Source: Gymnodinialimonas ulvae
Lineage (GTDB): Bacteria; Pseudomonadota; Alphaproteobacteria; Rhodobacterales; Rhodobacteraceae
DNA length: 64,000 nucleotides
Direction: 5' to 3'
Assembly: GCF_037543845.1 (NCBI RefSeq)
Contig: NZ_JBBIFX010000004.1
Location: 248,001 to 312,000 of the forward strand
The position numbers were made by a program, and so were the translations under genes. Shown here in pieces: positions 1-9,947 of the stretch. The first letter of the stretch is position 1. Every line of letters begins with the position of its first letter. The notes beneath the pieces were generated by a model. That model made no database searches and was not told the origin of the DNA. It saw nothing but the letters and a program-made list of their open reading frames with translations.

Positions 1-283
1 TTGCGCCGGCCTCCAGGTGCGGTGCGATCTCGGCGGCGACCGCTGCCATCGCGCCGACGGGCACGGCAAGCACCACAAGATCGGCGCCCGAAACCGCCTC
101 GGCCGCACTGTCCACGATGCGGTCGCACAGGCCGATGTCACGCGCGATGTCACGCGTTTCGCTTGATCGCGCGGTGCCCACGATCTCCCCCACCAGGTCG
201 CCTCTGCGCCGCATGGCATGAGCCATGGACCCCGCAATCAACCCGAGCCCGATCAACGCAACACGTTGGTAAATCACACTCAT
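1..283 (-). CDS. Prephenate/arogenate dehydrogenase, N-terminal part (runs off the left edge)
   Basis: NAD-dependent dehydrogenase of tyrosine synthesis, acting on prephenate or arogenate in the cytoplasm. The translation begins MSVIYQRVALIGLGLIAGS, with the Rossmann dinucleotide-binding glycine motif at residues 12-19, followed by the acidic-and-hydrophobic pattern GADLVVLAVPVGAM typical of the TyrA family. Only about 94 residues are present, and the catalytic C-terminal domain lies outside the window. The ATG at 281-283 overlaps the hisC stop as ATGA, so the two genes are translationally coupled, hisC first. Substrate preference (prephenate or arogenate) cannot be read from this part. Confidence 0.9.
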   Translation of the reverse strand, partial: MSVIYQRVALIGLGLIAGSMAHAMRRRGDLVGEIVGTARSSETRDIARDIGLCDRIVDSAAEAVSGADLVVLAVPVGAMAAVAAEIAPHLEAGA

Positions 284-1365
284 TCCGCCCCCTTAAAGGA
301 CGCCAGCGCCGCCAACACACGGTCATTGTCCTCGGGCCGCCCGACCGTGATCCGTAGGCAATGCGGGAGGCCATAGCTCTTCGGTGCACGCACGATGACG
401 CCCTGCGATTTGAGATAAGCATCAGCCGCATCAGCCTCTGCCTCATCCGCAAACCGTGCCAATACGAAATTTGCAAAACTGTCGTCGCAGTCAATCCCAA
501 GCTGCCGCAGACCTCCGGTCAACCGCGCGCGCTCATCGGTATTTACACGTATACACATCGCAACCCAATCACGGTCCCGCACCGCAGCCTCCGCCCCCGC
601 CAAGGCCAAGCCCGACAGGTTGAACGGTCCGCGAATACGGTTGAGCGTATCGATCACATGGCCCGGGCCGTACCCGTACCCGACCCGTAGACCACCAAGC
701 CCGTAAGCTTTGGAAAACGTACGCGTCATCACCACGTTGTTGCGCTTATCCACAAGCGCCCTGCCGCCGTCATACCCGTCCGCAAACTCAGCATAGGCCC
801 CGTCCAGCACCAGCAGGCATTGATCCGGCAGGGCATCGGCCAAACGTTCCACTGCACCGCTCTGCAACATCGTCGCTGTCGGGTTCGCCGGGTTTGCGAT
901 GAAGACGAGCCGCGTGCGCTCCGACAGGCCACCGATCAACGCATCCAGATCGACACGCCGCTCGGCCTCGGGCACCTGCACCGCGCGCGCACCAGCGGCC
1001 AATGCGCTGATCCGGTACATCCCGAACCCATGCTCCGTATAAAGCACCTCATCGCCCGGCCCGGCATAGGCCTGGCACAGGAAATGGATCACCTCGTCTG
1101 ACCCAACGCCGCAGATCACGCGCTCGCAATCCAGGCCGTAGACCTCAGAAATCGCCGCGCGGAGCGGCCCGTGATCCGTCGACGGATACCGGTGGCTGTC
1201 GGTCAGCGCCCGTCCCATTGCCTCCACCGCCGCAGGCGACGGGCCAAATGGGTTCTCGTTCGAGCTCAGCTTCAGCGGATCGTCATGGCCGTCAATCTTC
1301 GACGCCCCACCCTGGTAGAGCGCGATATCAAGTATGCCGGGCTGGGGGCGGATGGGGGCGGTCAT
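280..1365 (-). CDS. hisC: Histidinol-phosphate aminotransferase
   Basis: PLP-dependent class I/II aminotransferase of 361 residues that converts imidazole acetol phosphate plus glutamate to histidinol phosphate in histidine synthesis. Visible landmarks are SSNENPFGPSP near residues 34-44, ANPANPT near 158-164, DGAYAEF near 188-194 and the PLP lysine K219 in TFSKAYGLGG. Length is normal for the family. It lies directly upstream of, and overlaps, the prephenate dehydrogenase gene. This linkage fits a dual role in aromatic amino-acid transamination (a HisC that also serves tyrosine/phenylalanine synthesis), which is inferred from context only. Confidence 0.95.
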   Translation of the reverse strand: MTAPIRPQPGILDIALYQGGASKIDGHDDPLKLSSNENPFGPSPAAVEAMGRALTDSHRYPSTDHGPLRAAISEVYGLDCERVICGVGSDEVIHFLCQAYAGPGDEVLYTEHGFGMYRISALAAGARAVQVPEAERRVDLDALIGGLSERTRLVFIANPANPTATMLQSGAVERLADALPDQCLLVLDGAYAEFADGYDGGRALVDKRNNVVMTRTFSKAYGLGGLRVGYGYGPGHVIDTLNRIRGPFNLSGLALAGAEAAVRDRDWVAMCIRVNTDERARLTGGLRQLGIDCDDSFANFVLARFADEAEADAADAYLKSQGVIVRAPKSYGLPHCLRITVGRPEDNDRVLAALASFKGAE

Positions 1366-1428
1366 GGCGCGTCCTGTGAATAGTTCCGCAGGGTTCTAGC
1401 GCGCGGGGTCCGTTTGGGAAACCGATTC

Positions 1429-3630
1429 TCAGAAGAAGCTCTGCGGGTCGATATCCACCGCCAACCGCAAATGCCCCGGCAATTTCAGCCCCTGAGTCCA
1501 ACGGCTTATCGCCGGTTGCAACGCCACACCCTTGGGCGCCTTCACCAAAAGCCGCACCCGATGCCGTCCCCGCACCCGGGCAATCGGCGCTGGCGCCGGG
1601 CCATAGACGATCCCGCCCGCGTCCCGGATCGGCCCGTCGTTGCGCGCAAGATGCGTGCCCAGATCGAACGCCGCCGCCGCTTCCGTCGACGAGATGATGA
1701 TCCCGGCCAATCGCCCGTAAGGCGGCATCCCCGCCGCCTCGCGCTCGGCTGCCTCGGTCCGCCAGAACCCTTCCTCGTCGCCGCTCAAGATCGCCCGGAT
1801 CACCGGATGCTCGGGCTGAAACGTCTGCAACAACGCCTGCCCCGGCTTCTCGGCCCGCCCGGCACGCCCCGCGACTTGCCGCATCAGTTGAAACGTCCGC
1901 TCTGCCGCGCGCAAATCGCTGCCCTGAAGGCCCAGATCCGCGTCTACGACCCCCACCAGCGTCAGACGGGGAAAGTTATGCCCCTTCGCCACCAATTGCG
2001 TCCCGATAATCAGGTCCGTATCGCCATGGGCCAGCTCTTCGATCTGTTGTTTCAACGCTCGTGCCGACCCGAACAGGTCCGACGACAAAATCGCCATCTT
2101 CGCATCGGGAAACAGCGCCTCCGCTTCTTCGGCGATGCGCTCCACGCCCGGGCCAACAGCAGCCATCTTCCCCTCAACTTCGCACGATGGGCAGGCCTCG
2201 GGCACAGGCTTCGTCTCGCCGCATTGATGGCAGATCAGGCGCTTTTGAAACCGGTGTTCGACCATCCGCGCGTCGCAATGATCACACCCGACCATCTCGC
2301 CGCAGGCCCGGCACAGCGTCACCGGCGCAAACCCCCGCCGGTTCAGGAACAAAAGCGCCTGTTCGCCGTCCTGCAACCGCTGCCCCACTGCGCTGGCCAG
2401 CGACGGCGAGATCCACGACGACCCCGGTAAATCCTCCGCCCGCATGTCAATCGCAGCCATCTCCGGCAGGTCCTGCGGTCCGAACCGACTGGTCAAATCA
2501 AGCCGCGTGTACTTACCCGCCGTCGCATTGGCCCAGGATTCCAAAGACGGCGTGGCCGAGGCCAGAACCACCTGCGCGTCGTTCAGGGACGCGCGCAGAA
2601 CCGTCATGTCGCGGGCGTTGTACGAGGCCCCCTCGTCCTGCTTGTAAGAGGTGTCGTGTTCCTCATCGACAACGACCAGCCCCAAATCCCGATACGGCAG
2701 AAACAACGCGGATCGCGCCCCGACGACAAGCTGCGCTTCGCCTTGCCCGACCATGCGCCAACACCGCCGCCGCTCTGTCATCGTTACACCGGAATGCCAT
2801 TCCGCAGGCTCCGCCCCGAACCGCGCCTTCACCCGCGTCAGGAATTCGGAGGTCAGCGCAATCTCTGGCAACAGCACCAAGGCCTGCCGCCCCTGCCGCA
2901 GGCATTCCGCGACCGCCTCCAGGTACACCTCCGTCTTGCCCGACCCTGTCACCCCCTTCAGCAGAACCGTTCCATAGCGCCGCGCCTTCAATCCGTCGCG
3001 CAATGCCTGTGCCGCAGACGCCTGATCCTCGGTCAAATCCTTGCCCGGCAGGTTCGGATCAAGCGGCAGATAAGGCGCATCGCGCGGCGTGTCGGCCTCC
3101 TCCACAACGCCCTGCTTGGCCAGCCCTTTCACCACCGAAGAGGTCACACCGGCCAACTCGCTCAATTCCTTCAACGTGAAACCAAGCCCGCCGTATTCCA
3201 CCAACGTGTCGATGACCCTTTGGCGGGCCGGTGTCATGCGGTCTGGCGAGCCCTGCCCCAACCGGTAGACCTTGCGCATCGACGGCGGATCGCTCAGCCC
3301 CGGCGCGCGCGTGGCCAGCCGCAGCATCAGGCTCATCGGCGTCAGCGTATAGGCCCCCGCTTTTTCCAGAAACGCCCGCATCTCGGCGCGCATCGGAGCC
3401 ACGTCCAGCACCCGGTTCACCGACCGCACCTTGGCGATGTCCCAATCGCCGCGCCCCTGGCCCCAGACCACGCCCAGAACCTTGCGCGGCCCCAAGGGCA
3501 CCTCGACAAACGCGCCCAACCAACACCCCCCCGCGGGGGCCTTGTAGTCAAGCACGCGGTCGATGGGTTCCGCCGTCAGAACCCCGACCAGATCGCCTTC
3601 GTCGAAATGCGCGTCCATTGTGTCAGGCAT
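1429..3630 (-). CDS. priA: Primosomal protein N' (replication restart helicase PriA)
   Basis: Superfamily 2 DNA helicase of 733 residues that recognises stalled forks and reloads the replisome. It has an N-terminal DNA-binding domain (about 1-110), Walker A GVTGSGKT at 226-233, a DEEH box at 322-325, and a zinc-binding insert with the paired cysteines CRACGEMVGCDHC and CHQCGE...CPSC in the middle. Length is normal. The start at 3630 is the first in-frame ATG. The ATG four codons later (3618) is also possible, since the ribosome-binding signal is weak for both. It is divergent from transaldolase. Confidence 0.96.
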   Translation of the reverse strand: MPDTMDAHFDEGDLVGVLTAEPIDRVLDYKAPAGGCWLGAFVEVPLGPRKVLGVVWGQGRGDWDIAKVRSVNRVLDVAPMRAEMRAFLEKAGAYTLTPMSLMLRLATRAPGLSDPPSMRKVYRLGQGSPDRMTPARQRVIDTLVEYGGLGFTLKELSELAGVTSSVVKGLAKQGVVEEADTPRDAPYLPLDPNLPGKDLTEDQASAAQALRDGLKARRYGTVLLKGVTGSGKTEVYLEAVAECLRQGRQALVLLPEIALTSEFLTRVKARFGAEPAEWHSGVTMTERRRCWRMVGQGEAQLVVGARSALFLPYRDLGLVVVDEEHDTSYKQDEGASYNARDMTVLRASLNDAQVVLASATPSLESWANATAGKYTRLDLTSRFGPQDLPEMAAIDMRAEDLPGSSWISPSLASAVGQRLQDGEQALLFLNRRGFAPVTLCRACGEMVGCDHCDARMVEHRFQKRLICHQCGETKPVPEACPSCEVEGKMAAVGPGVERIAEEAEALFPDAKMAILSSDLFGSARALKQQIEELAHGDTDLIIGTQLVAKGHNFPRLTLVGVVDADLGLQGSDLRAAERTFQLMRQVAGRAGRAEKPGQALLQTFQPEHPVIRAILSGDEEGFWRTEAAEREAAGMPPYGRLAGIIISSTEAAAAFDLGTHLARNDGPIRDAGGIVYGPAPAPIARVRGRHRVRLLVKAPKGVALQPAISRWTQGLKLPGHLRLAVDIDPQSFF

Positions 3631-3705
3631 GCCTTCCGGCCCGTCGCCCCATGCGATAGAAGACCGTTAAACCATCACACCCTGCCCCCGAAAGGAACCG
3701 GCCAA

Positions 3706-4359
3706 ATGAAATTCTTTGTGGATACCGCCGACGTCGATGCGATCCGTGAACTGCACGAATTGGGGATGGTCGATGGCGTGACCACGAACCCCTCGCTGAT
3801 CATGAAATCGGGTCGCGACATCAAGGAAGTCACCAAGGAGATCTGCGATATGGTCCCCGGTCCGGTCTCGGCCGAGACCGTCGCCCTTGATGCCGACGGC
3901 ATGATCACCGAAGGGCGCGAGCTGGCCAAGATCGCCGACAACATCACCATCAAGGTGCCGCTGACATGGGCCGGGCTACAGGCCTGCAAAGTGCTCTCGG
4001 GCGAAGGCCGGATGGTCAACGTGACGCTGTGCTTCTCTGCCAACCAGGCACTGCTGGCCGCCAAGGCCGGCGCCACGTTCATCTCGCCCTTTGTGGGCCG
4101 CTTGGATGATCTCAACATCGACGGCATGGATCTGATCGCCGAGATCCGCCAGATTTACGATAACTATGATTTCTCCACAGAAATCCTCACAGCCTCGATC
4201 CGCTCCGCAAACCACATGAAAGAGGCCGCGTTGATCGGCGCGGACGTCGCCACGGCACCGCCCAATGTCATCAAGGCCATGGCCAACCACGTGCTTACCG
4301 ACAAGGGCCTCGACGCGTTCATGGCCGATTGGGCCAAGACCGGGCAGTCCATCGTGTAA
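3706..4359 (+). CDS. tal: Transaldolase, small FSA/TalC-type
   Basis: Single-domain transaldolase of 217 residues (fructose-6-phosphate aldolase-like subfamily) for the non-oxidative pentose phosphate pathway. The opening MKFFVDTADVDAIRELHELG and TTNPSL are diagnostic. The Schiff-base lysine is K83 in NITIKVPLT. The start is set by the AAGGAACC ribosome-binding site just upstream. A longer open frame continues upstream across priA on the other strand and is not coding. It is divergent from priA and followed by DUF484-xerC. Confidence 0.95.
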   Translation: MKFFVDTADVDAIRELHELGMVDGVTTNPSLIMKSGRDIKEVTKEICDMVPGPVSAETVALDADGMITEGRELAKIADNITIKVPLTWAGLQACKVLSGEGRMVNVTLCFSANQALLAAKAGATFISPFVGRLDDLNIDGMDLIAEIRQIYDNYDFSTEILTASIRSANHMKEAALIGADVATAPPNVIKAMANHVLTDKGLDAFMADWAKTGQSIV

Positions 4360-4467
4360 GCGCAACACACCCCATGAACTTCGCGGGCCGACCGAAAAAA
4401 TCTGGCCCGCGCAAGCCTGCGCGTGGTATGCCACTGCCAACAAACAAGAAGACTTGAGGCAGTATCC

Positions 4468-5196
4468 ATGAGCAACACCGAGGCCGACGCCCCGCTCTTT
4501 CCCCATGACGATTGGCGTGACCGCGCGCTGGCAGACCCGGAATTGATTCTGGAAGACCGCGACCTGATGCGCGCGCTGATTGCCGCCAATGACCGGCAGA
4601 TGGGCGGCAACATCGTCGACATGCGCGGCATCGCGATGGAACGGCTGCAAAACCGCCTCGACCGGCTCGAAGACACCCACCGCTCGGTGATCGCGGCCGC
4701 CTACGAAAACCTCGCCGGCACAAACCAGGTGCACCGCTCGATCACCCGCCTGCTCGACGCGAAGGAATTCACCGAATTCCTGACCATGCTCGGCACCGAC
4801 GTAGCGGGGATCCTCCGGGTCGACCGCGTGCGGCTGGTGCTCGAAAGCACGGAAGCCACGCAGACCGAGGCCCCCAAGGTGCAAAAGCTCGAAGATGTTC
4901 TGACCGTCGTGGCCCCCGGCTTCGTCAAGGAATACGTCACCGGCGGGCGCGATGTGCCCCAACGGCAGGTCACGTTGCGCCAGGTCGGCGGCAATTCCGA
5001 GCGTATCTACGGCGAGGCCAGCCGCTGGATTCATTCCGAGGCCTGCCTGACCCTCGATCTGGGCGAAGGGCGGCTGCCGGGCCTTCTGGTCATGGGCGCG
5101 GAGGACCCGCATCAATTCCGACCCAGCCAGGGCACAGACCTGCTGACCTTCTTTGCGGGCGTGTTTGAACGCCTGATGCGCGGGTGGCTGGACTAG
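4468..5196 (+). CDS. DUF484 family protein
   Basis: Uncharacterised conserved protein of 242 residues of the DUF484 family, a GAF-like domain family usually found next to xerC. A helical N-terminal segment (about 1-80, with the coiled-coil-like ERLQNRLDRLEDTHRSV) precedes a GAF-like sensory fold (about 90-240). No catalytic residues are evident. The ATG at 4468 is preferred over an upstream ATG at 4423 because it follows TTGAGGC and matches the expected length. It ends 4 bases before xerC, consistent with one operon. A link to chromosome dimer resolution is inferred from the neighbour only. Confidence 0.85.
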   Translation: MSNTEADAPLFPHDDWRDRALADPELILEDRDLMRALIAANDRQMGGNIVDMRGIAMERLQNRLDRLEDTHRSVIAAAYENLAGTNQVHRSITRLLDAKEFTEFLTMLGTDVAGILRVDRVRLVLESTEATQTEAPKVQKLEDVLTVVAPGFVKEYVTGGRDVPQRQVTLRQVGGNSERIYGEASRWIHSEACLTLDLGEGRLPGLLVMGAEDPHQFRPSQGTDLLTFFAGVFERLMRGWLD

Positions 5197-5200
5197 GCCG

Positions 5201-6124
<924 letters not shown>

Positions 6125-6150
6125 TCGACCGCCCCCATCTTCCATTGGTC

Positions 6151-6232
6151 AAAAATACCTCGGGGGAGGCGCCCATTGCCTGCCACCGCCAGCTGCGCGC
6201 TGCCGGTTCCGGGCGACGGGGGCAGCGCCCCC
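6151..6232. repeat. Intergenic GC-rich repeat, copy 1 of 3
   Basis: The segment starts with AAAAATACCTCGGGGGAG and ends with the palindrome-like GGGGGCAGCGCCCCC. The same two boxes recur at 11601-11675 and, in compact form, at 13701-13740, always between genes and on the plus strand. The ends can fold into a short GC stem. It resembles REP-type intergenic elements. A transposase partner is not in the window. Confidence 0.7.
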
Positions 6233-6304
6233 AATGATCCCGCCCAATTTACCCGAGCGCGTACGTCCTCCCAAAGCGCAGCTGTTGCAAATGCCGCATT
6301 AACC

Positions 6305-7015
6305 ATGCATCCCGTCCCAATGCGTTTCCGAGCTTACTCCGTCCATCTCTTCACCGCTGCAGGCGCCTCGCTTGCGATGCTGGCCCTGCTGGAGGCCGCG
6401 CAACAGGATTGGGCCATGATGACCATCTGGCTGACCGTGGCCTTCATCGTCGATGGTATCGACGGTCCGCTGGCGCGCCGCTACGATGTCACAACCCATG
6501 CACCCGTGATCGACGGCGTGCTGCTCGATCTGATCATCGACTTCCTGACCTACGTGATGATCCCGGCCTACGCGCTCTACGCCTCGGGGCTCATGCCGGG
6601 CTGGTCCGGCTGGATCGTGGTGTTGCTGATCCCCTTCGCCTCCTCGCTTTATTTCGCCGACACCCGCATGAAGACGTCCGACAAAAGCTTCCGCGGCTTC
6701 CCGGGATGCTGGAACATGGTGGCGCTGGCGATGTTGGTGATCGAGCCGCCCTGGTGGGTGATCCTGGCGCTGGTCGTGGTCCTATCGGCGGCGCAATTCC
6801 TGAACCTGAAATTCGTCCATCCCGTACGCACCGCCCGCTGGCGCGCGCTGTCACTGCCGATCTCGATCGTCTGGATCGTGGCCATCGCCTATGCAGCCTG
6901 GAGCGGCTTTGCCCCAAATCCCGCGCTCACAATTGTGGTGATGCTGAGCTCAATCTACCTCGCCATCGCGGGCATCGCGCAACAAATCATCTACGACCGC
7001 GGCTACGCACGCTAA
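6305..7015 (+). CDS. pcs: Phosphatidylcholine synthase
   Basis: Integral membrane CDP-alcohol phosphatidyltransferase of 236 residues that condenses CDP-diacylglycerol with choline to make phosphatidylcholine, a route found mainly in alphaproteobacteria and some other host- or sea-associated bacteria. The motif DGIDGPLARR (about 50-59) followed by GVLLDLIID (71-79) supplies the conserved aspartates. About seven to eight hydrophobic segments follow. Chosen start is the ATG at 6305; the ATG at 6320 is a close alternative. The open frame reaches upstream into repeat copy 1, but that part is not protein-like. Confidence 0.92.
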   Translation: MHPVPMRFRAYSVHLFTAAGASLAMLALLEAAQQDWAMMTIWLTVAFIVDGIDGPLARRYDVTTHAPVIDGVLLDLIIDFLTYVMIPAYALYASGLMPGWSGWIVVLLIPFASSLYFADTRMKTSDKSFRGFPGCWNMVALAMLVIEPPWWVILALVVVLSAAQFLNLKFVHPVRTARWRALSLPISIVWIVAIAYAAWSGFAPNPALTIVVMLSSIYLAIAGIAQQIIYDRGYAR

Positions 7016-7323
7016 AGCGTTTCGGGCCGAACCTGCGTCAGCAGATCATATCGAAGCGACCGCGATGGTTGGCTGGTGCGCGCGTTCCGTGAAAAGTTGA
7101 CGGCTTAGGTCAGTCTCGAAACGCCTTGATCTCTCTACCCACCGCACTGCCGCGCCTGGCGTCGGGATGTCGTCGTGAAATCCGGCAGGACACCTCGCCG
7201 CCCCCTTGAAAAGGACCCCAAGGTTTGCCGCATATGCGCGCGGAAAATGCGGGGCACTGCACGGATTGCGCGGCGATCCGGCCCGCTCCCATCTCCGCAC
7301 CCGCTCTCACTCACAGCCCTCGC
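7016..7323. other. Non-coding gap between convergent pcs and suhB
   Basis: About 308 bases with no recognisable gene, RNA, repeat or clear hairpin. Short open frames exist on both strands, but they have proline/arginine-rich translations typical of GC-rich non-coding DNA. Confidence 0.5.
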
Positions 7324-8118
7324 TCAGTCGCGCGCGCGGATCACTTTGGAAAACGGACCGAACATCGGCTCTGACCCGGCAATCAAATGCCCATCGGCCA
7401 ACAAGTCCTGATCCTCGCGGATCGGCTCCACAAAGGCCCCCGCCTCGCGCGCAATCAAGATCCCCGCGGCAATGTCCCACGGCTTGAGATTATACTCCCA
7501 ATACCCCTCGAACCGCCCCGCCGCGACCCAGCACAGATCAAGCGACGCCGCCCCGTTGCGCCGCATACCCGAACACATCGGCATCAGCTTTCCCAAATCG
7601 CGCAACATCGCCGGAAGGTACTTGCCCCCATCGGGCGGCAGCCCGACGCCGAAAACCGCCTCCGACAGCTTCGAGCGCGCCGAAACCCGCAAGCGCTGGC
7701 TGTCGTTCAACCAAGCGCCCGCGCCCTTTTCGGAATAGAACATTTCGTCCTTCGGCGCGTCATAGACCACCGCCGCGACGATCTCGCCCTTGTGCTCCAG
7801 CGCGATGGAAATCCCCCAATGCGGCATCGCATGGAGGAAATTGGTCGTCCCGTCGAGCGGGTCCACGATCCAGCGCCGCGTCGGGTCCTTGCCCGCGATT
7901 TCGCCGCCCTCCTCGCCCAGAAAGCCGTAATTCGGCCGCGCAGCCATCAACTCTTCGCGGATGATCTCTTCGGCGGCGCGGTCCGCACGGCTCACGAAGT
8001 CGCCCGGCCCCTTGGCCGAAACCTGCAACTGCTCCACCTCGCGGAAGTCCTTCAAGAGGCTCCGCGACGCCAGACGCGCGGCCTTGATCATCACGTTGAG
8101 GTTGGCTGAGCCCTGCAT
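7324..8118 (-). CDS. suhB: Inositol monophosphatase family protein (SuhB-like)
   Basis: Magnesium-dependent sugar phosphatase of about 264 residues. Metal-binding motifs are visible: GEEGGE in the N-terminal third, DPLDGTTNF, and WDIAAGILIAREAG in the C-terminal third. Family members hydrolyse inositol-1-phosphate, and some also act with the ribosome/antitermination machinery; which applies here cannot be told. The start MQGSANLNVM at 8118 matches the conserved alphaproteobacterial N-terminus. An ATG three codons upstream is possible. It is preceded on the same strand by the glycerophosphodiesterase. Confidence 0.93.
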   Translation of the reverse strand: MQGSANLNVMIKAARLASRSLLKDFREVEQLQVSAKGPGDFVSRADRAAEEIIREELMAARPNYGFLGEEGGEIAGKDPTRRWIVDPLDGTTNFLHAMPHWGISIALEHKGEIVAAVVYDAPKDEMFYSEKGAGAWLNDSQRLRVSARSKLSEAVFGVGLPPDGGKYLPAMLRDLGKLMPMCSGMRRNGAASLDLCWVAAGRFEGYWEYNLKPWDIAAGILIAREAGAFVEPIREDQDLLADGHLIAGSEPMFGPFSKVIRARD

Positions 8119-8193
8119 GCGTCCCACTCTTTCAAAAACGTCCGCGCACCCGCGGCGTGTCGGTCCATCAGGCCGCGCGTATAGTGGGCGGGA

Positions 8194-8949
8194 TCAGGAA
8201 TGCCAAGCGCCCCGCGCGCGCAAAACATCGCGCAACACCGATGGCCTGTCGCTCATGATCCCGTCCACGCCCAGATCCAGCAATCGCTCCATCTCCGCGC
8301 GATCATCGACGGTCCAGACCTGCACCTTCACGCCGCGCTTGTGCGCCGCACGCACCACGCGCCGCGTCACCACCGGGATTCCGCGGAACGCGACCGGCAC
8401 CTGCACCACCTGATACGGTAAACGCCCCACCGGCACGCCCCAGCCCGCCGACCAGAGCCGCGCCACTCCCGCATGGGCCGGCGACCAGCATAACCCGTCC
8501 CCCAAAATCCCCCGGATCGCCGCCGTGTTCTTGGGATCAAACGCGCCGACGCAGACCCGGTCCAACGCACCCGTCCGTCCGATCACCTCCGCCAATGGCC
8601 CTGCCACTGCATGCGCCTTCAATTCGATGTTGAAACAGGTCTCCGGAAAAGCCTCTAATACCGCATCCAGCCGGGGCACCGCCGCTCCCTTCGCCGTGCG
8701 CAGGCCCGCGATCTCGGACCAATCCATATCCGCCACCCTACGCGGTTCGCCAAACATACGCTTGAAATCATCGTCATGGTGCACCACCACCACGCCATCC
8801 CGGCTCAGATGGACATCCGTCTCGATATGGCGAAACCCCAGGCCCACCGCATAGGCAAAGGCCTCCGCCGTGTTCTCTTCCGCCTCCATCGCACCACCCC
8901 GATGCGCGAACCCGACAGGCCCGGGAAAATCCAGAAACGGATGTGTCAT
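8194..8949 (-). CDS. Glycerophosphodiester phosphodiesterase
   Basis: GDPD-family TIM-barrel enzyme of 251 residues that hydrolyses glycerophosphodiesters to glycerol-3-phosphate and an alcohol. Hallmarks are FAHRGGA near 14-20, the acidic HIETDVHLSRDG...VHHDD, and the C-terminal VQVWTVDD. No signal peptide is evident, so a cytoplasmic UgpQ-like role is likely. The ATG at 8949 overlaps the stop of the LysR gene as ATGA and follows it on the same strand, so both are probably co-transcribed. Confidence 0.92.
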   Translation of the reverse strand: MTHPFLDFPGPVGFAHRGGAMEAEENTAEAFAYAVGLGFRHIETDVHLSRDGVVVVHHDDDFKRMFGEPRRVADMDWSEIAGLRTAKGAAVPRLDAVLEAFPETCFNIELKAHAVAGPLAEVIGRTGALDRVCVGAFDPKNTAAIRGILGDGLCWSPAHAGVARLWSAGWGVPVGRLPYQVVQVPVAFRGIPVVTRRVVRAAHKRGVKVQVWTVDDRAEMERLLDLGVDGIMSDRPSVLRDVLRARGAWHS

Positions 8950-9854
8950 CCGCGCCTCTGCAACTTCAAAGGCTCTGTCCGGCATAACTTCAACACATGG
9001 CTCATGAACGGCTTGCCCGTATCCTCCGACCGGCTCGCCCCATAAAGCCGCCGCGTCACCCCGTCCTTTGTCAACGGCTTCGTCACGATGCTCTGCGACC
9101 CTCCCACATCGCGCACCACCCAATCGGGCAACACCGCCACCCCGCGCCCCGACGCCACCAGAAGAAGGATCACCGCCGACAATTCCACCTGCCGCACCGC
9201 CTTGGGCTCCACCCCCGCCGGGTTCAGCAACTGGCTGAACACATCCAGACGCGCCCGCTCCACCGGATAGGTGATCAAGGTCTGATCCACGAAATCCGCT
9301 GCCTCGACGAAATCCTTCGCGGCCAACGGATGATCCGCCGCACAGACAAACACCGGCTCGTAATCGAAAAGCGGCGTGAAATCGACACCCGCCAGATCCT
9401 CCGGGTCACTCGACACAACCAGATCCACATCCTGCCGCACCAACGCAGGCAAGGCCTCGAATTGCAGCCCCGGCCGAATGTCCACATCCACATCCGCCCA
9501 GGTCTTGCGGAACGCCTCCAACACCGGCAACAACCAATCGAAACAGGCGTGGCACTCGATCGCGATATGCAGCCGCCCCGCCTTGCCCGCACGCAGCCCG
9601 GTGAAATCCTCTTCCAACGCCGCGACCCTCGGCAGAACCTCTTCGGCAAGGCGCAGCATCTTCATCCCCGCAGGCGACAAGCGCATCGGCTTGGACCGCC
9701 GGATGAACAATTCCACCCCCGCCTGATCCTCCAACCCCTTGATCTGATGACTCAAAGCGCTCTGCGTGATGTGCAGGCTATCGGCCGCCTTGGCCAAACC
9801 ACCCTCCTCATAGATCGCCTTGATCGTGCGCAGGTGGCGGAACTCGATATGCAT
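8946..9854 (-). CDS. metR: LysR-family regulator, MetR type
   Basis: LysR transcription factor of 302 residues. The N-terminal helix-turn-helix (about 1-62) contains GGLAKAADSLHITQSALSHQIKGLE, and a periplasmic-binding-protein-like effector domain follows (about 88-295). It is transcribed divergently from metF across a 93-base gap, the classic arrangement for MetR, which uses homocysteine as coactivator for methionine genes. The identification as MetR rests on fold, divergence from metF and similarity of the N-terminus MHIEFRHLRTIKAIYEEGG; the effector is inferred. Its 3' end overlaps the glycerophosphodiesterase gene. Confidence 0.88.
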   Translation of the reverse strand: MHIEFRHLRTIKAIYEEGGLAKAADSLHITQSALSHQIKGLEDQAGVELFIRRSKPMRLSPAGMKMLRLAEEVLPRVAALEEDFTGLRAGKAGRLHIAIECHACFDWLLPVLEAFRKTWADVDVDIRPGLQFEALPALVRQDVDLVVSSDPEDLAGVDFTPLFDYEPVFVCAADHPLAAKDFVEAADFVDQTLITYPVERARLDVFSQLLNPAGVEPKAVRQVELSAVILLLVASGRGVAVLPDWVVRDVGGSQSIVTKPLTKDGVTRRLYGASRSEDTGKPFMSHVLKLCRTEPLKLQRRG

Positions 9855-9861
9855 AGGAAGC

Positions 9862-9897
9862 TCATATTGATGATGAAAGTTATGAATTTTGTATCAT
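9862..9897. promoter_or_regulatory. Likely MetR operator in the metR-metF intergenic region
   Basis: This AT-rich stretch carries repeated TCAT/ATGA half sites, including TCAT-N4-ATGA at 9862-9873 and ATGA-N8-TCAT at 9882-9897. The latter overlaps a degenerate TGAA...TCA dyad like known MetR sites. It is the only clear dyad between the divergent genes. Assignment is inferred from position. Confidence 0.55.
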
Positions 9898-9947
9898 ACC
9901 CCCTCTATGCGACACCTGTCCGCGACAGATCAAGGACCCCAATCGCC

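Noticed and set aside
7175..7411. Small plus-strand frame with a CxxC motif (KVCRICARKM)
   Set aside because: It resembles zinc-ribbon microproteins only at four residues, lacks the rest of any such motif and runs antisense into suhB. The composition is that of non-coding DNA.
9855..9947. SAM-type riboswitch before metF
   Set aside because: The gap is only 93 bases and holds LysR-type dyads. I see no pseudoknot or aptamer-like pairing.
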